This document shows positions 28,534-36,425 of a DNA stretch of 64,000 nt, one piece after another; position 1 is the first letter of the stretch; every line of letters starts with the position of its first letter. The notes under the pieces were generated by a model that was given only the letters and a program-made list of their open reading frames with translations, was not told where the DNA came from and did no database searches. The position numbers and the translations under genes were made by a program. This DNA is from CAZCAC01 sp964496575 (GTDB lineage: Bacteria; Planctomycetota; UBA1135; GCA-002686595). Location of the stretch: positions 38,107 to 102,106 of the forward strand of contig CAZCAC010000014.1 of assembly GCA_964496575.1 (NCBI GenBank), written 5' to 3'.

Positions 28534-29451
28534 ATGCTCAAGTTCTCGAAGGACACCGACTACGGACTCGCCCTCTTGAGGTACCTGCTCCGCCAGCCGG
28601 AGGGGGCGATCTTCAGTGCGCGCGACCTCGCCGAGGCGACGACGTTGCCGCAGCCGATGGTGGCCGGGCTGCTCAAGCGATTGGCGAAGCATCGGATCCT
28701 GACCTCCTTTCGGGGGGCCCGGGGCGGCTATGCTCTTGCCCGCGACGAGATCACCGTCGTCGACGCCGTCGAGGCGTTGCAGGGGCCGATCTTCCTCACC
28801 ACCTGCAACGGCTCGGGCGTGGGTGACTGCCTGCTGGCAGGTGGTTGCCCGATCGTCTCCTGCACCCACGAGATCTCGGCCGCCGTGTGCGGCGCGCTCT
28901 CGGGGCTCGACCTGAAGAGCCTGTTCGAAACACCCACCACCCCGGCGTCGGAACCACACGCCACGTCGCCGAGTCCGACCGCCGCACCCAAACCCGAAGT
29001 ACCGAAGAAGAGACCGATGAAGAACGCCAAGCAGCTCCTGGAAGGCAAGAGCAGCCAGATCCACTCGACCACGCCCGACACCTCGGTGTACGAGGCGCTC
29101 AAGAAGATGGCCGAAGTGGGCATCGGTGCCCTGGTCGTGCTCGATGGGGAGAAGCTGGTGGGGATCATGTCGGAGCGCGACTACGCGCGGAAAGTGATCC
29201 TCAAGGATCGCACCTCCAAGGAGACCCCCGTGCGCGACATCATGACCGCCGACGTCCTCTGTGTGCCGCCCACGGTGCTGGTCGACGCCTGCATGTCCGT
29301 GATGACCGACAAGCACATTCGCCACCTGGTGGTCATGGATGGGGACCACCTTCTCGGCGTGATCTCGATCGGCGACATCGTGAAGGCCGTCATCGAGGGC
29401 CAGGAGTTCACCATCGAGCAGCTCCAGCACTACGTTCAGACCAGTCGTTGA
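28534..29451 (+). CDS. Rrf2-family Fe-S transcription regulator fused to two CBS domains
   Basis: The product has 305 residues, starting at ATG 28534 (MLKFSKDTDYGLALLRYLL), where Rrf2 homology begins. Residues 1-130 are an Rrf2 winged-helix domain with RGARGGYALAR and three Cys, C91-x7-C99-x5-C105, fit for an Fe-S cluster as in IscR/NsrR. A Pro/Ser/Thr-rich linker (about 131-158) leads to a CBS pair (about 162-300: VYEALKKMAEVGIGALVV, IMSERDYARKV, IRHLVVMDGDHLLGVISIGD). The CBS half looks like a complete stand-alone protein and an internal ATG (residue 162) could also be used. The fusion would join cluster sensing to adenine-nucleotide sensing. It is divergent from actA and precedes sthA by 58 bp. 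Confidence 0.9.
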   Translation: MLKFSKDTDYGLALLRYLLRQPEGAIFSARDLAEATTLPQPMVAGLLKRLAKHRILTSFRGARGGYALARDEITVVDAVEALQGPIFLTTCNGSGVGDCLLAGGCPIVSCTHEISAAVCGALSGLDLKSLFETPTTPASEPHATSPSPTAAPKPEVPKKRPMKNAKQLLEGKSSQIHSTTPDTSVYEALKKMAEVGIGALVVLDGEKLVGIMSERDYARKVILKDRTSKETPVRDIMTADVLCVPPTVLVDACMSVMTDKHIRHLVVMDGDHLLGVISIGDIVKAVIEGQEFTIEQLQHYVQTSR

Positions 29452-29509
29452 GCCTCCTGGCGGTGCCGGCCGCGCGATCCCCCGACAAGATGAGCAGAAA
29501 GGTGAGACG

Positions 29510-30904
29510 ATGCTGGTGAAGCAGTGCGACGTCGCCGTGATCGGCAGCGGTCCCGGAGGCGAAGGGGCCGCCATGAAGGTCGCCAAGGGCGGGAAGGAAG
29601 TGGTGGTGGTGGAGCAGCACCCGCGAGTGGGGGGGACCTGCACCCACTCGGCCACCATTCCCACCAAGACCTTGCGCTACGCGGGGCGGCTCCTCTCCGA
29701 CTTCAAGTCCGATCCGAGGCTGCGCTTCGCCACGACCGGCCCTCCCCTCGGCTTTCCCGAGCTGCTACAGACCGCCTCGACGGTGATCGGCCGACAGGTG
29801 GGTATGCGCACCGGCTTCTACGACCGAAACCGGATCGAGGTCGCGCACGGCACAGCGCGCTTCGTCGACGCGAACACCATCCAGGTGTCGCCGCCCGACG
29901 TGAGCGACTACCAGATCCGCGCCGAGCATTTCATCATCGCGACTGGCTCGCGCCCCTATCACCCGCCGAACATCGACTTCTCTCATCCTTGCATCCGCGA
30001 CGCGGAGACGATCCTGAAGCTCGACCGCACGCCTCGTTCGATGACCATCTACGGCGCGGGGGTGGTCGGGTGCGAGTACGCCTCGATCTTCAGCAATCTC
30101 GGCGTGACGGTGAACCTGATCAACACCTTCGAGCGATTGCTGGCCTTCCTCGACGCGGAGATCGTCGATGCCCTCGCCTACCATCTGCGCGAGGTGGGGA
30201 TCGTGATCCGTCACGGCGAGCAGTTCGAGAGCATCGAGGGCCTCGAGGATGGAGTCGTGCTACACCTCAAGTCGGGCAAGCGGATCAAGGCCGAGATCCT
30301 GCTCTGGGCCAACGGCCGGACGGGCAACTCGGAGAACCTGGGCCTCGAAGACCTGGGAATCACGGTCGACTCGCGCGGCAACATCGACGTCAACGAGAAT
30401 CACCAGACCGCGCAAGATCACATCTACGCCGTCGGCGACGTCTCGGGACCGCCGGCGCTGGCGAGCGCCGCGTACGACGAAGGGCGCTACGCCGCGCGCC
30501 ATATCCTCTCCGAGAATCCCTCGCGCCTGCTGAAGGACATCCCCACCGGGATCTACACCAGCCCCGAGATCAGCTCGCTCGGCCGCAACGAGGCGGAGCT
30601 TACCGCCGCGAAGGTTCCCTATGAGGTGGGGCACTGCCTCTTCCGCAACCTCACGCGCGCGCAGATCACCGGGCGCCTGACCGGGATGCTGAAGATCCTC
30701 TTCCACCGCGAGACGCTGGAGCTGCTCGGCATCCACTGCTTCGGCTACCAGGCGGCGGAGATCGTTCACATCGGTCAGGCGATCATGTCGCAGGACGGCC
30801 CCGGGAACACGTTGATGTACTTCATCAACACCACCTTCAACTACCCCACGATGGCGGAGGCGTACCGCATCGCCGCGCTCAACGGGTTGAACCAGATCCA
30901 CTAG
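29510..30904 (+). CDS. sthA: Soluble pyridine nucleotide transhydrogenase (Si-specific)
   Basis: The product has 464 residues; ATG 29510 follows AAAGGTGAG. It is a FAD flavoprotein of the disulfide-reductase family: GSGPGGEGAAMK (FAD), then GGTCTHSATIPTKTLRYA, with one Cys instead of the redox pair, as in SthA. YGAGVVGCEYAS (NAD(P)-binding), YAVGDVSGPPALAS and the interface domain ending follow. It passes hydride between NADPH and NAD+. Its place behind the Rrf2-CBS gene suggests joint redox control with the respiratory operon, which is inference. Other FAD disulfide-reductase members are less likely given the missing Cys. Confidence 0.9.
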   Translation: MLVKQCDVAVIGSGPGGEGAAMKVAKGGKEVVVVEQHPRVGGTCTHSATIPTKTLRYAGRLLSDFKSDPRLRFATTGPPLGFPELLQTASTVIGRQVGMRTGFYDRNRIEVAHGTARFVDANTIQVSPPDVSDYQIRAEHFIIATGSRPYHPPNIDFSHPCIRDAETILKLDRTPRSMTIYGAGVVGCEYASIFSNLGVTVNLINTFERLLAFLDAEIVDALAYHLREVGIVIRHGEQFESIEGLEDGVVLHLKSGKRIKAEILLWANGRTGNSENLGLEDLGITVDSRGNIDVNENHQTAQDHIYAVGDVSGPPALASAAYDEGRYAARHILSENPSRLLKDIPTGIYTSPEISSLGRNEAELTAAKVPYEVGHCLFRNLTRAQITGRLTGMLKILFHRETLELLGIHCFGYQAAEIVHIGQAIMSQDGPGNTLMYFINTTFNYPTMAEAYRIAALNGLNQIH

Positions 30905-30927
30905 GAGCCACCTGGCGCGGGCGGCTC
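30905..30927. terminator. Hairpin between convergent genes
   Basis: GAGCC-A-CC and GG-C-GGCTC form an 8-bp stem with one mismatch and a 7-nt loop directly after the sthA stop. No T-run follows on either strand. The position between sthA and the convergent ferritin-like gene fits a two-way transcription end. Confidence 0.4.
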
Positions 30928-30933
30928 ATCGAC

Positions 30934-31515
30934 CTACGACTCCTCGACCGGTAGCTCGGCGAGTCGCCGGGAGAGAAGCTCCCGGTGCTCCTTCTCCTCG
31001 GTCTGCAGCTGCCTGAACAGGTCGCGGGTGGTGAAGTCGTCGACGAATTGCAGCGCCTCCGTGTAGAACTCGTACGCCCTCTGCTCGGCCTCGATCGAAA
31101 CCTGAATCGCCTCCCTGGTCGACATGCAGGTGTGGACCTGGTGGTAGCCGGGCGCCTCGACGTCGAAGATCATCTTCCGCCGGACCCGACTCGGTGCATC
31201 CTGAAACAGCCTCCAGCGGCGAGTGCTGAGCTGGTCGCCGTGAATCCGCTCGTTCCTCGCCATCGACCTGAAGAAGTCCGAGGCGCCCTCGTCACGGCCC
31301 GTGCCGACCATTCGGGAGAGCTCCTCGAGTCGTTCGCCAGCCTCCTCTTCGATCAGGATGGCGAGATCCAGTGCGTCCATCAGTCCCAGGTTGGCGAAAT
31401 CGATGTCGCACGTGGTGTGCTCATCTCCCGCTCGCGACATCCCGAGATTGGAGGTCGAGATGCGGGCCCGCTGCGGTATGCCTTTCGTCCGGTCTTCGAT
31501 TTCGTCGGTATCCAT
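30934..31515 (-). CDS. Ferritin-like di-iron protein
   Basis: The product has 193 residues, starting at ATG 31515 (MDTDEIEDRTKG); longer frames upstream appear non-coding. A helical ferritin-like bundle begins at about residue 50. The expected ligand patterns are present: LAILIEEEAGERLEE, RNERIHGDQ (ExxH), IEAEQRAYEFY and EEKEHRELL (ExxH). It resembles the rubrerythrin/erythrin group and lacks the rubredoxin CxxC domain. A role in peroxide or iron handling is likely. Confidence 0.8.
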   Translation of the reverse strand: MDTDEIEDRTKGIPQRARISTSNLGMSRAGDEHTTCDIDFANLGLMDALDLAILIEEEAGERLEELSRMVGTGRDEGASDFFRSMARNERIHGDQLSTRRWRLFQDAPSRVRRKMIFDVEAPGYHQVHTCMSTREAIQVSIEAEQRAYEFYTEALQFVDDFTTRDLFRQLQTEEKEHRELLSRRLAELPVEES

Positions 31516-31788
31516 CGATCGTCGCTCTTCGGAAAGTACTCTCGGTTGATCGCCCCTGGCTTCCCTCCCCCGGACAGCGAGGACACGCTCTATCGGCATT
31601 CTGCGGAGCTGGCTCGACGAGAAGCGAGAGAAGGAATTCATACCCAATGCTCTGGATGTCGCTCGCCCGCCGGCGTGAACAGTGGCCCGATTCCGGACGT
31701 CCTGGAGCTCTAGCTTCCCGATCCCGTCAAGGTCACCGCCATCACTCGACTCGCGAGATTCGAGCTCGGGGCTGGCGACGAGGCCCGA

Positions 31789-32655
31789 TCACTCACCCCC
31801 CGCCTTCTCACCGGTCCCCACCGCTCTCCGGTACACCCGCACGTAATCGACGTACATCCTCTGCGGGAAGATCTCGTCGTCCACCCCCTTCTTTCCTCCC
31901 CAGCTCCCCCCGACGGCGATGTTGAGGATCAGGTACTGCGGCTTGTCGAACGGCCAGGCGTCGACGCCGGAGCCCTCGTTGTGATAGGTGAAGTACTTCC
32001 GATTGTCGACGAAGAAGTCGATCTTCTCCTCATCCCACTCGATCGCGTAGACGTGGAAGCTCTCGAAGGGCCTCTTCACCTCGATCTTCGAGCCCTTCGC
32101 GTTCCGTTTCACGTGGTTGTACTTCTTCGTGTGCACGTTGCCGTGGATCGAGTCTGGCGCGAAGCCGACGTTCTCCATGATGTCGATCTCCCCGCACGCC
32201 GGCCAGCCGACCTTGCCGATGTCGTCTCCCAGCGTCCAGATCGCCGGCCACATTCCCTTGCCCGTGGGCAGCTTCGCGCGCACCTCGATCCGGCCGTGCG
32301 TCCAGCTCGCCTTGCCCCTGGTGGTGACGCACGCCGAGGTGTACTCGGCGTGCGAGCGGGATCGTTGCCAGTCCCTGTCCGGGCGTCCCGGGTCGTGACG
32401 CGGATTGGCGAACCTCTCCTTGCGTGCCTCGATGACCAGCATCCCCTTCTCGACCCGGGCGTTTTCCTTCCTGGCCTTCGTGTAGTACTGCAGCTCGCGA
32501 TTGCGGACGAAGCCCTCCTCAAACGTCCACTTCTTGAAGTCGGGAAGCCCGGCGCGCTCGAACTCGTCCGACCAGGTGAGCTCCCAGTCCGGAGCGAGGG
32601 GAGCGACGGGCGCCGAGAACAGCGCAACACAAGCGAGGATCAGCAGTCTCATCAT
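31789..32655 (-). CDS. Exported GH16 endo-beta-glucanase (laminarinase-like)
   Basis: The product has 288 residues, from ATG 32655 (or the ATG directly after), with a signal peptide (MMRLLILACVALFSAPVAP). The GH16 jelly-roll shows WTFEEG, ASWTHGRIEVRAKLP and WPAIWTLG. The catalytic motif is GEIDIMENVG (E156, D158, E161), then HVYAIEWDEEKIDFFVD and YLILNIAVGGSWGG. It should cut beta-1,3- or mixed-linkage glucans outside the cell. It is separated from both neighbours by about 250 bp, so probably transcribed alone. Confidence 0.92.
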   Translation of the reverse strand: MMRLLILACVALFSAPVAPLAPDWELTWSDEFERAGLPDFKKWTFEEGFVRNRELQYYTKARKENARVEKGMLVIEARKERFANPRHDPGRPDRDWQRSRSHAEYTSACVTTRGKASWTHGRIEVRAKLPTGKGMWPAIWTLGDDIGKVGWPACGEIDIMENVGFAPDSIHGNVHTKKYNHVKRNAKGSKIEVKRPFESFHVYAIEWDEEKIDFFVDNRKYFTYHNEGSGVDAWPFDKPQYLILNIAVGGSWGGKKGVDDEIFPQRMYVDYVRVYRRAVGTGEKAGGE

Positions 32656-32903
32656 CCAGCTCCTGGTCAGCGGGATCGACGATTCTGCCGGAACGAGGCG
32701 CAGAAGGGAACCGCCCGACCCCGACCTCGGCTGATGAGGGCGAGCACCACCTCCGGTGCTGATTCCGTGAATGTGCACCGGTTCGGTCCGCATGCGCTAT
32801 CGTGAATCCACCGAGACCGTGGATCGGCGTGTCGCCGAGGACGGAAACCAAGGTGCCCCATCGACCCATCCCAGGAGCGAAGAGCCCTGCGCGCATCGCA
32901 ACG

Positions 32904-33674
32904 ATGTCCTTTCGCCCGCCTCTCGACGAGGTGAGCGGACCCTATCGCGTGCGCTTCGCCCGGACTCGCGCCGACATCGACGCGTGCTGTCGCTTGCGCT
33001 TCGAGGTATTCAACCTCGAGCTCGGCGAAGGGCTCTCCGAGTCGGAGCGGACGGGTCTCGACCGGGACCGCTTCGACGAGGTGTGCGATCACCTGATGGT
33101 GATCGACGAGTCGAACGGTGAGGTGATCGGTACCTACCGGATGCAAACAAGCGAGCGGGCCCACGCCGGTGTCGGCTACTACTCGGCCGACGAGTTCGAT
33201 CTCACCGGCCTTCCTCCTTCCCTCGAGGCACGAGCGATCGAGCTCGGGCGCGCGTGCATCATCAGGGAGCACCGCAACAAGGCGGTGTTCTTTCTCCTCT
33301 GGCGCGGCCTGATGGCCTATCTCCTCTGGAATCGCAAGCGCTACCTCTTCGGTTGTTCGTCGTTGACCAGCCAGGATCCGGAGGAGGGCCTGAAGGCGTA
33401 CGATTGGTTGCTGCGCAAGGGATACGTTCGCGAGGACTTCCAGACACCGCCCCTCACGGCCTACGAGTGCGTCGCCGACGGACACCAACCCTTCCGAGGG
33501 AGATTCCCCATCCCCAAGCTCTTCTCGATCTACCTGCGCAACGGCGCGAAGATCTGTGGGCCGCCCGCGCTCGACCGTTTCTTCGGCACGATCGACTTTC
33601 TGACCCTGCTCGACGTCGAGGACTCCGATCGGAGACTGGGCCGGGCGCTGGCCGACGGGTTGCCCGGGCGTTGA
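32904..33674 (+). CDS. GNAT-fold N-acyltransferase, OlsB-like
   Basis: The product has 256 residues, starting at ATG 32904. The pattern matches hemolysin-like/ornithine N-alpha-acyltransferases: RFARTRADIDACCRLRFEVF, DHLMVIDE, VIGTYRMQTSERA, AIELGRACIIREHRNKAVFFLLWRGL and LFGCSSLTSQDPE. OlsB uses acyl-ACP to acylate ornithine in the first step of ornithine lipid synthesis. The second enzyme, OlsA, is not adjacent, so the substrate stays open. It is divergent from the GH16 gene. Confidence 0.82.
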   Translation: MSFRPPLDEVSGPYRVRFARTRADIDACCRLRFEVFNLELGEGLSESERTGLDRDRFDEVCDHLMVIDESNGEVIGTYRMQTSERAHAGVGYYSADEFDLTGLPPSLEARAIELGRACIIREHRNKAVFFLLWRGLMAYLLWNRKRYLFGCSSLTSQDPEEGLKAYDWLLRKGYVREDFQTPPLTAYECVADGHQPFRGRFPIPKLFSIYLRNGAKICGPPALDRFFGTIDFLTLLDVEDSDRRLGRALADGLPGR

Positions 33675-33802
33675 CCGGCTCCGAGCAGGGTTAGACGAAC
33701 CTCGACGGAAGGGGTTGGCGGCCGCGGCGGACTCGGGCAGACTGCTCGACTTCCGCGTTCCCCCAAGCGCTATTCGCTGTTCCCCCCAGCTCTCCAGGAT
33801 CG

Positions 33803-34684
33803 ATGAGAATACTGTTCCCCTCTGTGCTCGCCGTCGTCGGTCCGACGATCGCTTGCCAGCAATCTCCTGTTTCCTCGCGCGACAAGGTACTCGCCGGCAG
33901 CTCCGCTTCCCCGCTGGTGGTGTCTCACCGCGGCGCTTCCGCGCTCGCTCCGGAGAACACGCTGGCGGCGATCGTGAAGGCTCTGGAGATCGGAGCGGAT
34001 GCGGTCGAGGTGGACTTGCGCCTCAGCGCCGACGGCGAGGTGGTGCTCTTTCACGATGACGACCTCGATCGCACCACTGACGGAACCGGTCCGATGGGCA
34101 CGAGGACCCTCGCCGAGCTCGCCGCGCTCGATGCGGGAAGCTGGTGGGGGAGCGCCTTCACCGGCGAGCCGATCCCGACCCTGGACGCGGCGTTTCACGC
34201 CACTCGCGGCCGGGCGCGGCTGATGCTCGACCTGAAGGTCCCCGGTTGCGGGGCGGCGATCGCCCGCGGCATCGGACGGACCGGTTTCGATCGAGCCGAC
34301 GTGGTCGTCGGCGCCTGGGACGACGAGCAGCTCGCCGACGCGATGGAACACCTCGGCGGCTGCGAGCTCCTGTTCATCGGCGAGGTCCCGGCGAATGCCG
34401 GCGGCGACTGGGTGCGCAGTCTCGCGGCGAAGGGCTACGACGCCCTCTCGCTGAACTGGACGGGCGTCACTCCGGCGGTCCTCGATGCCGCCGCCGACCG
34501 CGAGATGCCGGTCTACGTCTGGACGCTGAACGACCCTGCCGAGTTCCGCGCCGCCGCCGCGGCCGGCGTGTCGGGGATCATCACCGATGACCCGGGGCTG
34601 CTGCGCAGCACCTTGTTCCAGTCGGAGTCGGCTTCTGCGCGTTGCGCGCAGAACGCAGGCCGGGAAGGCATCGAAGCTCTCTAG
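33803..34684 (+). CDS. Glycerophosphodiester phosphodiesterase
   Basis: The product has 293 residues with a signal-like N-terminus holding Cys18 (VVGPTIACQQS, a possible lipobox). The GDPD core follows: SHRGASALAPENTLAA, DAVEVDLRLSADGEVVLFHDDDLDRTTDG (catalytic Glu/Asp and His), LMLDLKVP and VYVWTLNDP. It hydrolyses glycerophosphodiesters to glycerol-3-phosphate and an alcohol. The last 20 or so residues (after LFQSES) are encoded by a repeat element, so the original stop codon was probably lost or replaced. Confidence 0.9.
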   Translation: MRILFPSVLAVVGPTIACQQSPVSSRDKVLAGSSASPLVVSHRGASALAPENTLAAIVKALEIGADAVEVDLRLSADGEVVLFHDDDLDRTTDGTGPMGTRTLAELAALDAGSWWGSAFTGEPIPTLDAAFHATRGRARLMLDLKVPGCGAAIARGIGRTGFDRADVVVGAWDDEQLADAMEHLGGCELLFIGEVPANAGGDWVRSLAAKGYDALSLNWTGVTPAVLDAAADREMPVYVWTLNDPAEFRAAAAAGVSGIITDDPGLLRSTLFQSESASARCAQNAGREGIEAL

Positions 34685-34736
34685 AATCGTGAAACGAACA
34701 GCCTGTTGACCGGTTGAGTTGCGGGCGTCAGCCCGC
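34626..34736 (+). repeat. 111-bp three-hairpin repeat element, copy B
   Basis: It matches 28110-28220 in the same orientation. Stem 1 is TTCTGCGCG/CGCGCAGAA with TTG loop, perfect over 9 bp. Stem 3 is GCGGGC/GCCCGC with GTCA loop. The middle stem is weaker here (one mismatch, one wobble). It overlaps the last codons of the GDPD gene and ends 13 bp before the stop of the convergent sigma-54 activator gene. Confidence 0.85.
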
Positions 34737-34748
34737 CCTCTGTCGACA

Positions 34749-36323
34749 TCAGCCCTTCGAGCGAAACTCCCTCGCGCCGCCCAGCCCCAGCTTCTGCATC
34801 CGGCTGCGCAGCGTGCTCGGGTTGATCCCCAGGAGCTCCGCGCACCCCCCCGCGCCGTAGAGCTTGCCACCGGTGCGCTCCAGCGCGCGCTGGATGTGCA
34901 AGCGCTCCATCTCCTTCAGCGTGAGCAGCTCGTCGCTCGCCTCCGCCGCCGGCGCGGCCGCCGGGGTGAGCGTGGGGCTCGGGCCCGCGTCGGTCCCGAA
35001 GTAGAGCTCCGAGCCGGTCGCCAGGATCGTCGCCCGCTCCAGCGCGTTGACCAGCTCGCGGACGTTTCCCGGCCAGGGCTGCGCCATCAGCCAGCGACGT
35101 GAGCTGTCGCTCAGCCGCCACGGCCCGCGGCCGGTGCGCCGCGAGAGTGACTCGAGGAAGCCCTCGGCGATCAAGCCGATGTCCTCGCCGCGCTCCCGAA
35201 GCGGAGGAAGGTGGATCGGGAACACCGCCAGTCGGTAGTAGAGATCCTGTCGGAAGCGCTGCTCCGCCACCGCGTCGAGCAGATCGACGTTGGTCGCCGC
35301 GACCAGTCGCACGTCGACGCGGACGGTGCGGTCGCTGCCGACGGGCTCGAAGGTCCCCTCCTGCAACACGCGCAGGAGCTTGGCCTGCAGGTCGACCGGC
35401 AGGTCGCCGATCTCGTCGAGGAAGAGCGTCCCGCCGTTCGCCGCCTGGAACCGGCCCATCCGGTCCTTGGTCGCGCCGCTGAACGCGCCCTTGACGTGAC
35501 CGAACAGCTCGCTCTCGATCAGGTTGGTGGGCAGCGCGGCGCAGTTGATCCCGACCAGCGGACGCTTGGCACGCGGGCTCCAGCCGTGCACGGCGTTGGC
35601 CAGCACCTCCTTGCCCGTGCCCGTCTCGCCGGTGATCAGGATCGGCGTCTCGGCGACGGCGACCTGCTTGGCGAGCTGCACCACCTTGAGCATCACCGAG
35701 CTGTGGCTCGCCTCCATCAGCTCGCAAGCTCGGCTGCGGCCGTCGACCTTCTCGCCGAGGAGGCGGTTCTGCTCCTTGAGCTGCGCGCCGAGGCGGCTGA
35801 GCATCACCGATTGCTCGCCGTAGGAGAGCGCCATGGCCAGGAACTTGCCGAAGGTGTCCGCCAGCTCGACCACCGGCGCGGGGTACTCGCCGCAGGTCTT
35901 GCGGTCGAAGGTCATGATCCCCGCCACACCAGCCGCCGCGCGCAGCGGGACGACCATGCAGGAGTGGCCGTGGGGGAGGTCGAGCACCCCGTCGAAGGCG
36001 TCCCCGTCCCCGTCGCGGTGATCGTGCTCGGTGAAGGCGCGCGCCTGATCGTCGCGCAGGAGCTCCTGGATCCCCGGAAAGCGGGAGAGGTCCAGCGTGT
36101 GATCCTCGACCTTGGGCCCGGCCAGCTCTCCGCGCGCCACCCGCACGCGCAGCTTCTCCCCCCGCAGCTCCATCACCGTCGCGAGGTCGAAGGGCACCAG
36201 CCTCCCGAGGGTGTCGATCGCCCTGCCGAGCAGCTCGTTCACCTCGCCGGTCGAGGTGCCGAGGTTGACGGCGGCGTGCAGGTCGCGGGTCAGGTCGAGA
36301 ATGGTCTGGGTCGCGGGGGGCAT
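34749..36323 (-). CDS. Sigma-54-dependent transcription activator with GAF domain
   Basis: The product has 524 residues. The ATG at 36323 is preferred because GGAGAAG precedes it; a GTG ten codons earlier would overlap a palindrome. An N-terminal GAF domain (about 10-180) is followed by an AAA+ domain with Walker A GETGTGKE, the sigma-54 contact loop GAFSGA, Walker B GGTLFLDEIGDLP and the R-finger region. The C-terminus is a Fis-type helix-turn-helix (LEMERLHIQRAL-like to INPSTLRSRMQKLGL). It resembles NorR/FhlA in layout, with a GAF that may bind a small ligand or metal. Targets are unknown. Confidence 0.92.
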   Translation of the reverse strand: MPPATQTILDLTRDLHAAVNLGTSTGEVNELLGRAIDTLGRLVPFDLATVMELRGEKLRVRVARGELAGPKVEDHTLDLSRFPGIQELLRDDQARAFTEHDHRDGDGDAFDGVLDLPHGHSCMVVPLRAAAGVAGIMTFDRKTCGEYPAPVVELADTFGKFLAMALSYGEQSVMLSRLGAQLKEQNRLLGEKVDGRSRACELMEASHSSVMLKVVQLAKQVAVAETPILITGETGTGKEVLANAVHGWSPRAKRPLVGINCAALPTNLIESELFGHVKGAFSGATKDRMGRFQAANGGTLFLDEIGDLPVDLQAKLLRVLQEGTFEPVGSDRTVRVDVRLVAATNVDLLDAVAEQRFRQDLYYRLAVFPIHLPPLRERGEDIGLIAEGFLESLSRRTGRGPWRLSDSSRRWLMAQPWPGNVRELVNALERATILATGSELYFGTDAGPSPTLTPAAAPAAEASDELLTLKEMERLHIQRALERTGGKLYGAGGCAELLGINPSTLRSRMQKLGLGGAREFRSKG

Positions 36324-36352
36324 GTCTTCTCCGGTCGGCTCCTTTCCCTTCA

Positions 36353-36391
36353 CGATATATCGAGGGAGGCTCGAAAGCGCGATATTTCGAG
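36353..36391. promoter_or_regulatory. Palindromes upstream of the sigma-54 activator gene
   Basis: CGATATATCG (36353-36362) is a perfect 10-bp palindrome. CTCGAAA-N8-TTTCGAG (36370-36391) is a perfect 7-bp dyad. The half-sequence CGATAT(A/T)TCGAG occurs twice. They lie 30-68 nt upstream of the chosen start in an otherwise GC-rich sequence, suggesting an operator, possibly for self-regulation. Confidence 0.5.
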
Positions 36392-36425
36392 GTCTTGGCG
36401 ACCTGGAGCCTGCTTGGTGGCCTCG

